This document shows positions 32,901 to 38,046 of a DNA stretch of 64,000 nt, piece after piece (the stretch's first letter is position 1; every line of letters begins with the position of its first letter). The DNA is taken from assembly GCA_963575745.1 (NCBI GenBank), contig CAUYUJ010022071.1, positions 218,564 to 282,563 on the forward strand, in the 5' to 3' direction. This DNA is from Prorocentrum cordatum (Eukaryota; Sar; Dinophyceae; Prorocentrales; Prorocentraceae). The notes under the pieces are model-generated. The model had not been told where the DNA came from. It ran no database searches and worked only from the letters and a program-made list of their open reading frames with translations. The position numbers and the translations under genes are program-made.

Positions 32901-33530
32901 GGCAAGGCCGACGGCGAGGACGAGCAGACGTTCGCCGCGGTGCTGCGCATCGCTGCTCGCCTGGCCATGGAGCTGAAGGACAAGGTCTTCGCGGCCGAGG
33001 TCTTCAAGCTCTACCTCGAGAAGATAGACGGGTCGGACTCAGAAGCCCTCTGCGGGTTGGTGGCCGCGCTGGCGGGGACCAGCCCAGACGAAGCGGAGCA
33101 GTACGCGCAGCGCCTTCAGTTGCCCGATTACGGCCACCTCGACCCTGAGGAATTGGAGCTGTCCGCCATCCCGAAGGTGGGTGGCTTGTTCAAGAAGCGC
33201 GAGGCGAAGGATGCGGAGGGAGAAGGGGCAGAAAAGGCGAAGTCCGCGAAGACGAAAAAGAAGAAGAAGATACGGTACCCGAAGAGCTACGACCCAGAGA
33301 ACCCTGGGCCGCCTCCCGACCCCGAGCGCTGGCTGCCGAAGCGCGAGAGGACGGAGTTCAAGAAGAAGATGAAGAAGCGCGACAGGGTCATGCTGCGGGG
33401 GCCCCAGGGCGCGATGCCCGCCGACGACAACGCCTTCAGGAAGCAGGGCCCCTCCACGGCACAGGTGGAGGTCTCCAAGGACAAGTCCACGGGAAGGAAC
33501 CAGGGCCGCAGGAAGCAGGGCAAGAAGTGA
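833..33530 (+). CDS. SRP72: Signal recognition particle subunit SRP72 (nine exons)
   Basis: SRP72 is the large TPR protein of the SRP S domain. With SRP68 it binds 7SL RNA and is needed for co-translational targeting of secretory proteins to the ER. The exons I join are 833-895, 14123-14209, 19129-19206, 25074-25169, 25523-25593, 26333-26467, 28629-28749, 32024-32407 and 32565-33530, giving 2,001 nt and 666 residues; human SRP72 has 671. Residues 1-540 or so are helical TPR-like repeats that follow the human protein in order. A lysine run near 576-581 leads into the family signature PDPERWLPKRER near residues 593-604, part of the RNA-binding SRP72 domain. Intron lengths are 13227, 4919, 5867, 353, 739, 2161, 3274 and 157 bp. 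The start ATG lies in a good ACCATGG context. Identity is near certain; exact splice points of introns 2, 3, 7 and 8 are ambiguous by a few bases because short direct repeats span the junctions. Confidence 0.93.
996..1195 (+). repeat. 53-bp tandem repeat, nearly four copies
   Basis: Units begin GGAAATGA.GCCAGCG at 996, 1049, 1102 and 1155, a steady 53-bp period. Divergence is low, only a few changes per unit. It lies at the start of SRP72 intron 1. Confidence 0.8.
2265..2421 (+). mobile_element. Short TIR element, family F3, complete copy
   Basis: The left end, from 2265, reads GTCGGGCCTGTCCCTCTACA. The right end read in reverse gives GTCGGGCCTGCCCCCATACA, so inverted terminal repeats of about 30 bp flank an AT-rich core of repeated ACTATTTTT-like words. 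There is no coding capacity. Related copies occur at 14272-14412, 38047-38190 and 45653-45796. The right end abuts TTAA. Confidence 0.7.
3383..3492 (+). repeat. (TCC)n tract
   Basis: Interrupted CTC/TCC trinucleotide run inside SRP72 intron 1. The poly-Ser, poly-Leu, poly-Glu and poly-Arg frames through it are repeat translations, not genes. Confidence 0.85.
4378..4582 (+). repeat. Long (TCC)n tract
   Basis: About 205 bp of nearly pure TCC with short interruptions. It is followed 300 bp later by the complementary purine run at 4880-5170, so the two could pair as an intron hairpin. Confidence 0.9.
4880..5172 (+). repeat. Long (GGA)n tract with GAC/GAG variants
   Basis: About 290 bp of GGA repeats with a short AGGACG sub-array near 5065-5095. 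It is the purine-strand counterpart of the TCC tract at 4378-4582. Confidence 0.9.
5755..5890 (+). repeat. 16-bp minisatellite, about eight copies
   Basis: Units of CGAAAGCCAACCCCGG repeat head to tail, then shift to a shorter variant, CGAAACGAAGCCCGG. Frames through it on both strands give periodic peptides and are not evidence of a gene. Confidence 0.85.
5965..6110 (+). mobile_element. Single arm of foldback family F10
   Basis: It contains GGCCTCGGGACAGTCGAC and, further on, CCGGTCCCGGGG. The same order occurs in the left arm of the complete element at 63279-63791. No matching right arm was found nearby, so this is a solo or truncated copy. Confidence 0.5.
6850..7012 (+). repeat. (GGA)n tract
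   Basis: About 160 bp of GGA with GTGGAC interruptions. It is flanked on both sides by degenerate CCGCCCGTTAGG-type GC-rich repeats (about 6795-7170). Confidence 0.9.
7236..7335 (+). mobile_element. Short TIR element, family F6, copy 1
   Basis: The left end GGCATCGCTCGGACGT is matched by the right end ACGTCCGAGCGATGGCC, a 16-bp inverted repeat with one indel. The 100-bp body contains GATCACTTGGCGAAAAC and an A-rich segment. A second copy with nearly the same interior lies at 9003-9126. Confidence 0.7.
8085..8288 (+). mobile_element. Short TIR element, family F1, copy 1
   Basis: It starts TCAAGCAGTGGCGAAGCGTC and ends near GGACGGTCGG. Its core has several TTCTAAGAAC palindromes. The ends form an imperfect inverted repeat of about 21-25 bp, clearest in the 46063-46281 copy. 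No coding capacity is seen. Confidence 0.7.
8501..8665 (+). repeat. (TCC)n / (CCCT)n compound tract
   Basis: A TCC run changes to a pure CCCT tetranucleotide run (about 8525-8610) and back to TCC. Overlapping open frames here are repeat translations. Confidence 0.9.
9003..9126 (+). mobile_element. Short TIR element, family F6, copy 2
   Basis: It has the same GGCATCGCTCGGACG terminus and inverted right end as 7236-7335. The interior GATCACTTGGCGAAAAC is shared. A 24-bp length difference falls in the left half. Confidence 0.7.
9770..9932 (+). repeat. (CA)n microsatellite array
   Basis: CA dinucleotides with ACACAA variants run for about 160 bp. The flanks contain CTCACACG repeats that recur at about 10040-10150 and 12830-12980. 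Confidence 0.9.
10165..10440 (+). repeat. About 50-bp degenerate tandem repeat, five to six units
   Basis: Each unit carries a form of GTCACGGCGCACATGGCGTT followed by AGCGTCCCCCTGCAA. A diverged unit reappears at about 12750-12830, with the adjoining CTCACACG block, suggesting segmental duplication within the intron. Confidence 0.65.
10935..11195 (+). repeat. Dispersed repeat F12, copy 1
   Basis: Degenerate CTTGGGGCC words make up the body. GGAAGGCTCGAATTGGTGG near the start and CTTGGAGCGTC near the end match the copy at 27518-27780 in the same order. Both copies are followed downstream by TA-rich simple sequence; (TA)n lies at 11535-11557 here. Confidence 0.6.
11669..12717 (+). pseudogene. 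Decayed tandem PD-(D/E)XK-like nuclease gene nested in intron 1
   Basis: Two related blocks lie head to tail in DNA less GC-rich than its surroundings. Block 1 (11669-12088, 139 aa) has DWISDGMRVQCKSAQ, then GRWRFHFRNVK and NELVLVGYAPECLLVMLHD. Block 2 (12217-12717, frame +1) has DWLRDGLRIESKHTW, SWKCCFQAVKF and DELVLAIDSPSGLHMFK. The pattern Asp, then Q/E-x-K (residues 56/60 and 65-67; 52/56 and 61-63) followed by alternating strands fits the PD-(D/E)XK nuclease core. The fold assignment is my inference. Block 1 ends at a TGA, and the region before block 2 needs a frame change near 12215. An in-frame G run (about 12702-12711) precedes the final stop. It may be a dead insertion or a gene with unseen introns. 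Confidence 0.5.
14038..14111 (+). repeat. (TCC)n tract serving as pyrimidine tract before exon 2
   Basis: The tract stops eleven bases before the exon 2 boundary, so a microsatellite sits where a polypyrimidine tract is expected. Confidence 0.8.
14123..14209 (+). CDS. SRP72: SRP72 exon 2
   Basis: The 29 codons start VKAHFDREEYDRALPLCAK, matching the first TPR helix pair of SRP72. It is preceded by CGAAAG. The 3' end reads CCATG before GTGCGC. The exon 2-3 join can be drawn as GT...GG or GG...AG, both giving the same protein (SAM-CRVFALL). Confidence 0.85.
14272..14412 (+). mobile_element. Family F3 copy
   Basis: It starts GCCTGTCCCTCTACAGAAGG and ends CCCCCTGTAGGGGGCAG, an inverted pair. 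The AT-rich body has the same ATAGTTTGGGGACTATTTT word as the 2265 copy. The outermost GTCGGG is missing on both ends. Confidence 0.65.
14646..14772 (+). mobile_element. Family F2 copy, right end lost
   Basis: The left end matches the complete F2 element at 40561-40773, with GAATGGGTACGATGCCCAGC. It stops after GCCGCCTGCCCAACAG, where an F1 element begins directly. Confidence 0.6.
14773..14967 (+). mobile_element. Family F1 copy, left end lost
   Basis: It begins at CCCACCAAACAATGTTCT and continues through the TTCTAAGAAC palindromes to CGGTCGGTCCCTGCTCAA. It abuts the truncated F2 element, the same F2-F1 order as at 40.6-41.5 kb. Confidence 0.65.
15560..15765 (+). mobile_element. Short TIR element, family F5, copy 1
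   Basis: Left ACGCACGGATACCCATAAGG and right CCCTATGGGTATGGGTGCGT are inverted copies, continuing outward into GACCAG / TTCGTC. A third, internal CGCACCCATACCCATAG lies at about 15690. The 26856-27043 copy has the same ends. Confidence 0.6.
15790..15955 (+). mobile_element. Dispersed element, family F4, copy 1
   Basis: It carries CACACAGACACAATTCATCG, CAGAACATATGGGAACGTAT and GTGCGTCCCTGGGCACCTTC in the family order. Six full or partial copies lie in this window. The ACACAGACACA and TGTGTGTCC ends suggest weak inverted ends. Confidence 0.6.
16295..16415 (+). mobile_element. Family F4, copy 2 (right end missing)
   Basis: It holds ACACAGACACGAACAATCGT and repeated AAAATATGGGAA words, then loses the TTTGTGTGTCC right end. 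Confidence 0.6.
16518..16612 (+). repeat. (TCC)n tract
   Basis: Nearly pure TCC trinucleotides in SRP72 intron 2; the overlapping Ser/Pro/Arg frames are artefacts. Confidence 0.9.
16818..18262 (+). repeat. 159-bp satellite, about nine units, alternating types
   Basis: GGCTCCCG marks unit starts at 16818, 16971, 17128, 17287, 17447, 17606, 17765, 17924, 18083 and 18242; the later spacing is a constant 159 bp. Units fall into type A (CTCGAGACTT, GGTCTCAAG, GACAGGTGCACG) and type B (GTGATACTT, GGCCTCAAG, GACAGTTACACG), arranged A A B A B A A B A. Each unit has two internal half-copies of GGCTCCCGC.TGA.ACTTCCTC. The minus strand of each unit carries GTTCGAATCC, close to a Pol III B box. Confidence 0.92.
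18263..18490 (+). repeat. (GAT)n and (GTGA)n simple repeats
   Basis: GATGATG runs at about 18305-18360 and 18395-18425 are set in GAGTGAGTG-type sequence directly after the satellite. Confidence 0.85.
18553..18650 (+). mobile_element. Family F4, right-half copy
   Basis: It contains ATTTATTTGTGTGTCCCAGG followed by GCCCCTTCA, the F4 right end; the left ACACAGACACA end is absent. Confidence 0.5.
19129..19206 (+). CDS. SRP72: SRP72 exon 3
   Basis: The 26 codons read CRVFALLSLSKWAEALQACE then GYATRE, aligning without a gap to the second TPR of the family. It ends CGGGAG followed by GAAGCC, so the intron has a GA donor when an AG acceptor is used. Confidence 0.85.
19567..19655 (+). repeat. (GGA)n tract
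   Basis: GGA trinucleotides with few interruptions; poly-Leu/Pro/Ser minus-strand frames across it are repeat translations. Confidence 0.9.
20396..20885 (+). repeat. (GT)n compound microsatellite, about 490 bp
   Basis: GT dinucleotides mix with a TGTGTC hexamer block (20540-20615) and GTGGGTGG variants. It is the longest dinucleotide array in the window. Confidence 0.92.
20993..21160 (+). repeat. TTGCACCACATAGC minisatellite, block 1
   Basis: Units of roughly 15 bp, variants of TTGCACCACATAGC, run for about 170 bp. Similar blocks lie at 22005-22110 and 22618-22770. On the minus strand they encode a repeating YVVQAMWCKL-like peptide. Confidence 0.75.
21150..21171 (+). other. Spliced-leader-like motif 1
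   Basis: GCCATGTTGGCTCAAG at 21156-21171 differs at one base from the last 16 bases of the conserved dinoflagellate spliced leader (GCCATTTTGGCTCAAG). The upstream six bases match poorly and overlap the minisatellite, so chance origin is possible. Confidence 0.35.
22005..22110 (+). repeat. TTGCACCACATAGC minisatellite, block 2
   Basis: Seven or so diverged units, ending in ACCGCATGGTTGCACAG. They share the unit with 20993-21160. Confidence 0.7.
22195..22620 (+). repeat. GC-rich GGGCGCCTCGTGGGCGCC repeat field
   Basis: Units of about 60 bp pair a TTTCGCCTGGTGCCCGCCCG segment with GGGCGCCTCGTGGGCGCC. The same pair occurs at 20885-20990, directly before minisatellite block 1, as it does here before block 3. 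Confidence 0.65.
22618..22770 (+). repeat. TTGCACCACATAGC minisatellite, block 3
   Basis: About ten units of CACATAGCTTGCACC type, following the GC-rich field exactly as at 20.9-21.16 kb. Confidence 0.75.
22823..22844 (+). other. Spliced-leader-like motif 2
   Basis: GCCATTTGGGCTCAGG at 22829-22844 has two mismatches to the spliced-leader 3' end. Weaker than motif 1 and listed because it lies only 1.7 kb away. Confidence 0.2.
23459..24530 (+). pseudogene. Unidentified gene relic in SRP72 intron 3
   Basis: From an ATG at 23459 the frame reads MGCECQRTLANITPDSLRKC and continues through a TAA and a TAG with coding-like composition, including SIEYAIAADIQNNKNG and GLKDIYEAVLKDERLGL. After a frame change come FVCPHCKTAP, then WRCVSKKCGRRWLEPGKG and, further on, EDTFAILGRVKLAPVIGD and MLGNVQVLAYCEDGHLSQDK. 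The CPHC and CVSKKC pairs could be a zinc-binding site. I do not recognise the family. Stops and at least two frame changes say it is dead, or that introns are hidden. Confidence 0.35.
24808..24972 (+). repeat. (GGA)n tract before exon 4
   Basis: About 165 bp of GGA/GAA trinucleotides ending 100 bp upstream of SRP72 exon 4. Confidence 0.9.
25074..25169 (+). CDS. SRP72: SRP72 exon 4
   Basis: The 32 codons begin EAFGFERAYCLYRLNRFQDA. This is the most diagnostic TPR of SRP72 (human ...FEKAYCEYRLNR...). It starts after GCGCAG and ends GGCGAG before GATGACC. GGCGAGGA also sits at the far end of intron 4. Confidence 0.92.
25172..25515 (+). repeat. Degenerate (GAC)n tract filling intron 4
   Basis: Nearly the whole 353-bp intron is GAC/GACGAC/CACGAC repeat, with repeats of GGAGAGGACGAGGACGA. 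It stays open in several frames, so automatic gene finders may translate it as an Asp-rich insert; the SRP72 alignment argues against that. Confidence 0.8.
25523..25593 (+). CDS. SRP72: SRP72 exon 5
   Basis: It encodes DESTLKRLEAQVRYRMGEYE then NCA and the first two bases of the next codon, matching the KLKELYGQVLYRL block of human SRP72. It ends GCGAG before GACGCC, a GA donor. Confidence 0.85.
25594..26332 (+). other. SRP72 intron 5 (739 bp)
   Basis: GC-rich at both ends with a less GC-rich middle (25780-26110). No repeat family or gene was recognised. The intron runs GACGCC...CCCGAG. Confidence 0.7.
26333..26467 (+). CDS. SRP72: SRP72 exon 6
   Basis: It completes a split Arg codon and continues MYEGLYEEDPDEPGLLVNAV, matching the conserved acidic loop and N-L-x-A-V segment. 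It ends GAGAC before GTCGCG, a GT donor in phase 2. Confidence 0.87.
26485..26590 (+). repeat. CCGATR hexamer repeat
   Basis: CCGATCGCGT, CCGATACCGATGCCGATG and similar hexamers at the start of intron 6. Confidence 0.6.
26856..27043 (+). mobile_element. Short TIR element, family F5, copy 2
   Basis: Left GACGAACGAGCAGTACGCAC then CCATACCCATAGG; right end TGTGGGTATGTGTGTGTGCT then GTTCGTACC. These are inverted copies about 30 bp long. Confidence 0.65.
27518..27780 (+). repeat. Dispersed repeat F12, copy 2
   Basis: GGAAGACTCGAATTCTTGG and CTTGGAGCGTCGGAAACTCG correspond to the two landmarks of the 10935-11195 copy. It runs directly into the (CATA)n array. Confidence 0.6.
27800..28520 (+). repeat. 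(CATA)n / (TACA)n array, about 700 bp
   Basis: CATACATACATG-type tetranucleotides fill the end of intron 6. The His/Tyr/Cys-rich frames on both strands are repeat translations. It stops 110 bp before exon 7. Confidence 0.92.
28629..28749 (+). CDS. SRP72: SRP72 exon 7
   Basis: After one base that completes a Thr codon it reads SYELCFNLACALIDDGRPEE, matching human HELCYNTACALIGQGQ. It ends GCAGAG before GAGACC; GAGGAGAC recurs at the end of intron 7, an 8-bp direct repeat. Confidence 0.92.
28750..32023 (+). other. SRP72 intron 7 (3.3 kb)
   Basis: The intron has purine-rich GGA sequence (28780-29030), a 140-bp (TCC)n tract at 29878-30018, further GGA runs (30230-30540), a GTCGGC/GTCAGC hexamer array (30719-30838), a (TCC)n tract at 30920-31095 and a (GGA)n tract at 31300-31400. 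Segments 29030-29870 and 31400-32020 hold no gene I recognise. Confidence 0.75.
32024..32407 (+). CDS. SRP72: SRP72 exon 8
   Basis: The 128 codons include ELAAINVQRACVLQRSGLSD and VLAVACNNVVALRSQGKSLF then DSLKR, matching the central TPRs (human ...VIANNIITINKDQNVFDSKKK). It ends ATCGAG before GGTAGT. Confidence 0.95.
32565..33530 (+). CDS. SRP72: SRP72 exon 9 (terminal)
   Basis: The 321 codons begin EELARLDESFPGHPRVVVLQ after GCGAG. They carry the last TPRs, a Lys-rich linker, the RYPKSYDPENPG and PDPERWLPKRER signature of the SRP72 RNA-binding domain, and a basic tail ending GRRKQGKK before TGA. The signature alone identifies the protein. Confidence 0.97.
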   Translation, partial: ELARLDESFPGHPRVVVLQAAIAYTEKKGKDCEEVLTAYLKEHPGTEEVLVALSQLHSQHNRVDLAVAALTQLPVERRANPRMVEMIVAVHQKQKTPEKAVTCLREAIDYWKGKADGEDEQTFAAVLRIAARLAMELKDKVFAAEVFKLYLEKIDGSDSEALCGLVAALAGTSPDEAEQYAQRLQLPDYGHLDPEELELSAIPKVGGLFKKREAKDAEGEGAEKAKSAKTKKKKKIRYPKSYDPENPGPPPDPERWLPKRERTEFKKKMKKRDRVMLRGPQGAMPADDNAFRKQGPSTAQVEVSKDKSTGRNQGRRKQGKK

Positions 33531-33929
33531 GCCTTCGGGCGGCGCAGGGGCCCGGAGGGAATGGCAGATGGCAGGGGAGGGTGAGCGCAGAGGAAGGGCT
33601 CCGGAGTCGGCCACACGCGAGAAACCGCCAAGGGCCACTCCTGCCCAGGGCCATTCTTGTGTGTGTAGCCGGGAAGAGTCGGCTACGCGTAAGAGTGACC
33701 GCCAGAGTGACTTTTTGCGTGGCCAACAGGGGTTCCACCAGCAGGGCTGATGCGCTTGGATTGCTTGGATTTGGCTTCCCACGCGGCCCCCTGAAGTCGC
33801 GCACCGAAGGTCGCTCTTGTCCAGGGTCATTCTTGCGTGCAGCCGAAGGAGGAGGGGGACCTAGGCAGGGCGGGAGGGGCTGAGAGTACGACGCAGGCAG
33901 GAGGCTCGAGTCCCGAGCTAGCCGTTTCT

Positions 33930-34175
33930 CCTCCCTCCCCCCCCCCTCCTCCTCCCTCCACCCTCCTCCTCCTCCTCCTCCTCCTCCTCCTCCTCCTCCT
34001 CCTCCTCCTCCCTGCACCCTCCTCCTCCTCCTCCCTCCACCCTCCTCCCCTCCTCCTCCTCCTCCTCCTCCTCCTCTCCTCCTCCTCCTCCTCCTCCTCC
34101 TCCTCCTCCTCCTCCTCCTCCTCCTCCTCCTCCTCCTACTCCTCCTCCTCCTCCCCCTCCTCCTCCTCCCATCCA
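33930..34175 (+). repeat. (TCC)n tract, about 245 bp
   Basis: TCC with short CCCTCCACCC interruptions, 400 bp after the SRP72 stop codon. Confidence 0.9.
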
Positions 34176-34402
34176 GTTCGCTGCCGTTTCCGGCCAGCCC
34201 GATCCGATGCCGACACCCCGATGTTCCGACGAGGCAGTGCAGGCCAGAGGCGCGGTTGCGCCTCCCGGCGCGGCGGATCCGAGTCGATGCCGGGTCCGGG
34301 CCGACGCGGCCCGACCGGACGCACAGGCCGAGCCGAGCCGGCTTCCGAGTCGGTGTTGACCGATCCTGCCCCCAGTTTCAGATGAGCGACGCAGAAAATC
34401 AA

Positions 34403-34490
34403 GATGAAAAGAAGCACACAGACACAAACAATCTTCGATTCCCCCGAACATCTGGGAAAATATGGGAAGTGGGCGGGAAGCCGCTATATC
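34403..34490 (+). mobile_element. Family F4, left-half copy
   Basis: It holds GCACACAGACACAAACAATC and GGGAAAATATGGGAAGTGGG; the right half is missing. Confidence 0.55.
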
Positions 34491-34844
34491 TTCTGGCGTA
34501 AGAATCATACCTTCGCGCAGAGTTGGCCACGCGCGCTGAAGGGGGTATAGGGGGAGGGGGAAGGCTTCTCAGGAGCATCCCTGCTCTCTGAGAGGGCGCG
34601 GGCCTTGTCTCCAGAGGTACGGCCCGCGCCTCCGAAGAAGCAGGGGTGCCTCCGAGAAGCCCTCCTCCCTCCCCCCATAACCCCCCCCTCTGCGCGCGGC
34701 CAGCAGACGGCCCGGGGGGTGGGGGTGGGGGTGGCTTCTGCTGCGCGCGTGGCCCCTACGCCTGGCTGCTCGGCAGGCTCGCCGGCCCTGCCCCTCCGCC
34801 GATCCCCGGGCGCCCGAGGGCCGCCACGGGGTCGCGAAACGATT

Positions 34845-35000
34845 CCCTCCTCCTCCTCCCCCTCCTCCTCCTCCCCCTCCCCTCCTCCCCCTCCCCCTCC
34901 TCCTCCCTCCTCCTCCTCCTCCTCCTCCTCCTCCTCCTCCTCCTCCTCCTCCTCCTCCTCCTCCTCCTCCTCCTCCTCCTCCTCCTCCTCCTCCTCCCCC
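34845..35000 (+). repeat. (TCC)n tract
   Basis: About 155 bp of TCC/CCC trinucleotides, followed by a short GGCGCAGGCGCC repeat at 35070-35105. Confidence 0.9.
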
Positions 35001-35332
35001 TCCCTCCTCAGCGAGAGGAGGAGGGCGTGGGGCTGGCCCCGGGGCGCAGGGGGGCGGTCCGCTTCCGCCGGCGCAGGCGCCGGCGCAGGCGCCGGCGCGG
35101 GCGCGCGGCAGCCTCCGCCGGGGCAGGGTGCGTCCCCGTCCTCCTCTATGTGCCACTCTCGCGAGCGCACGTTGCTCGTGATCGCATCAGGTCGTGATGT
35201 ACCCCCCCCCGGGTGCACGCATACGCCTCGAGGTTTGCTACAGCGCGCGAGGCGGTTCGCGCCGCTCCGCGCTTCGCGAAGCGCGGGCACAGCTGCCCTG
35301 GAGGAGGGTCCCTGGCAAAAAGATCACCGCCC

Positions 35333-35480
35333 ACCAAAGCACCCCAACCCAACCCGAAGGCCCTGACTGACTTGACTTCCATTTCCGGCAAGGTGGGTCG
35401 GGAAGGAAAACCATTGAAAGCCCGTATCCCCCCCCCAACCCGAAAGTCGGGTCGTCGGCTTGGGTTGGGGTGGTCTTGGT
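35333..35480 (+). mobile_element. Short TIR element, family F13
   Basis: Left ACCAAAGCACCCCAACCCAA and right TTGGGTTGGGGTGGTCTTGG are inverted copies. The 148-bp element has no coding capacity, and only one copy was seen. Confidence 0.6.
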
Positions 35481-35670
35481 AGGTAGGCATAAAAGTGCCC
35501 CCAAGGGCCTCCCTCCAGGGGGGCCCGGGCGGCGTCCAGAGCACCCCGCACGAGGGCACGAGGCCCCTCGAGGGGCTCCAAGCTGGCGCGACAAAGCGGG
35601 GGAGCACCTCGGGCCAGGACAACCTCGGGCAGCTGCTGCGGCGGCCCTCGAGGCAGAGCCCTCCACTCAC

Positions 35671-36063
35671 AGAGCGCGTTCCACTACTCGCAAAGTGCCT
35701 GCTGGCAAACGTTCGAGAAAAAACATGTCTGCATCGTTGCTTGTCTCTCTCTCTCTCTCTCTCTCCCTCTTTACATTCAAACATAGGCTAAGGACAGTTT
35801 CTCTGCTATGTTTTGGTTGTTTGGGAGTATGGTTTGATTTTTTGTATCAAGTATCTCGTTCAATATCCGCTTGTAGGAGGACAGGGGCGGGTTGTACATC
35901 AGGAACAACTGAACGAAAGTTAGAACCTTGGGGAACGTGAACATGGAGAGGGGGAGGTCGAAAAACAAGCCGTAAAGGTCGAACATCGGGACGAGGTCGC
36001 TCGCTAGGAGGACCTGCCCGAACTAAGAGCAGTTATTTCGCGAGTCGTGGAACGCGCTCGTCT
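35671..36063 (+). mobile_element. TIR element, family F14, copy 1
   Basis: Left AGAGCGCGTTCCACTACTCG and right CGAGTCGTGGAACGCGCTCG are inverted. The 393-bp body includes a (TC)n run and an AT-richer centre. A shorter copy lies at 39903-40047. Confidence 0.6.
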
Positions 36064-36215
36064 GTTTGGGCCAGACCCCCCTCGCCGCCGCTGGCTGGCG
36101 GAGCAACACTGCGCTCCGCCCGCCACCCGCCAGGGCCAGCGCTGCCCCGGGCCAAGCGCATGTCGGGAGCGGGGCGCGCCCGGCCTGTTCCCGGGCGACA
36201 CCCATACACCAGGAG

Positions 36216-36380
36216 GGGACAAAAAGCACAGACACAATGAATCGACGATCCCCAAGAAAATATCGAAGCATTTGGGAATCGGGCGGGAAGACAAAAACCC
36301 AGAACATATGGGAACATATGGGGAACCATTTTATCTGTGTATTTGTTTGTGTGTCCTTGGGCCCCTTGAATATAGCCACA
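36216..36380 (+). mobile_element. Family F4, full copy
   Basis: It has GCACAGACACAATGAATCGA, CCCAGAACATATGGGAACAT and TTTGTTTGTGTGTCCTTGGG in order. This is one of the two best-preserved copies. Confidence 0.65.
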
Positions 36381-36814
36381 TCTAACGAGCTCTCTTGAGG
36401 GTCGGGGGCAGCCTAACCGACCCCGAGCATGCCATCCCCTTCCTCGACGCCCCCTCCGCCTCGCCCCAAGACGTGTGGTGTGTGTTGCCGGAGGGAAGCT
36501 TGAAAGGCGAGGGTGACGTCGCGGAAGGGGACGGTTTATTAGGGGTCGCTTCGCGCCCGACAGGGCACGAGCGCTTCTTCCTCTTCCTCCTCCTCCTCCT
36601 CCTCTTCCCTCGCCTCTTTTTCCTCGTACTCGTCCTTTTCCTCCTCCTTTTTCTCCCCCGCCTCTCCCTTGTCCATTCCTTCTCCGTCCGAATAACTCCT
36701 CCCTGTCGCACCCCGAGGCCAGTCGGAAGGCCGGGCCAGGTGTTTTGCTCTGGACTTCCTCACCATGTATGAGCCTGACGCTCTGAAACCGGCAGCCGTT
36801 TTTCAAATGGAGGA

Positions 36815-37300
36815 AGGGTGGTTTTCAACATGTGGCTATCGCCCTAGCGCCGCGCACATTCGCTTAACACATGTGCAGCAGCTTCACGGATTGAGGACGG
36901 GCGATTTTCAAAATGTGGTTCCCGCCTCAGCGCCGCGCGCACCCGTTGTAAACAAATGCAAGAGCTTCACGGATTGAGGTCGGGTTGCTTTCAAAACGTG
37001 GTTCTCGCTTTATCGCCACTCATATTCGTGTAAACAACATAAGCTTCACGGATTGAGGGCGGGTCGTTTTCAGGATGTGGCTCTCGCCTCAGCGCCGCGT
37101 GCATTTGTGTCTTCAAAAAGTTAGAAGAGCTTCGCGGACGTAGGGCAGGTCGTTTTCAAAATGTGGTTCTCGCCATGGCGCCGCACACATCCGTTTTTTT
37201 AGATGTAAGAGGTTCGTTGATTAATGTCGGCTCCTTTTCAAATTGTGGTTCTCGCCTTTGCGCGGTGCGCATCCATTCTTACACATTGCGCGCGATCCTT
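36815..37300 (+). repeat. About 82-bp tandem repeat, six units
   Basis: TTTTCAAAATGTGGTTCTCG landmarks recur at about 36821, 36904, 36988, 37067, 37153 and 37234. Each unit also has AGCTTCACGGATTGAGG and GCGCCGC.CACATTCG. Units are 20-30 percent diverged. Confidence 0.8.
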
Positions 37301-37498
37301 TGGTTCTCGTGCTGCACGTACCCCCAATGGTGCTGTGGAGCGACTCATGACCGTCAGGAAACATCAGTTGCATTGATTCGCGGTTTCGAAGCTCCACGAA
37401 TTGTGCTTTGGCGCGATTCAGGATCGCCGTGGACGACTCAGGATGTGGATCGCTGGCCCGGGGGGGAAGGGGTCGGGACTCCCGGGGGCCCACGCTGC

Positions 37499-37624
37499 TC
37501 GGAGGCGACGACAGGGGCGAATAGCCCAGGGGGGAGCAATACAGGTACCCAGGGGTGCCGATGATGTATCTTCGACAAGGTAATGCCCACCCCTGGGCTA
37601 TTCGCCCCTATCGTCGCCGCCGAG
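37499..37624 (+). mobile_element. Foldback element, family F11
   Basis: Arms of about 35 bp: left CTCGGAGGCGACGACAGGGG then CGAATAGCCCAGGGG; the right arm is its inverse, ending CGTCGCCGCCGAG. A spacer of about 57 bp separates them. Confidence 0.65.
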
Positions 37625-37644
37625 CTGCGGGAGAGGTCGCGCGG

Positions 37645-37800
37645 CGCCGGCTGTCTGGAGGGGGTCCGACCCAGACATCCGACGTCTCGATTTTTTCGAG
37701 ACGCGGGCCCCCGACCTTCCGACCACTTCCCTGGGACCCGTTTTTCATCCCGAGTCGTTTTTTGACGGTCCCGAGGCCCGGCGAGGGCCCTGCGAGGCCA
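37645..37800 (-). mobile_element. Single arm of foldback family F10
   Basis: On the minus strand it gives GGGCCCTCGCCGGGCCTCGG then GACCGTCAAAAAACGAC, the F10 arm order. It directly follows the F11 foldback. Confidence 0.5.
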
Positions 37801-38046
37801 CAAACTATGAAAAACCTCTGCCTCGACTATGAAAAACCTCTGCCTCGATTTGTTCGAGACGCCCGATGCCTGGGGAGGCGGGGCGGGAGTGCCCGCGCCG
37901 CGCGCGGCTGCGCGGCAGGGAGGGTGGGCCTCCAGGGGCTCCCGCCCGGTGCGCGCTCGGCGTCCCGAGCCCACGCGGCCGACGAGCGGGCGGGCGCGCG
38001 GGCCCGAGGTCGACGAGGTGCAGCGGGAGCCTGGCCTCGAGGCGGA

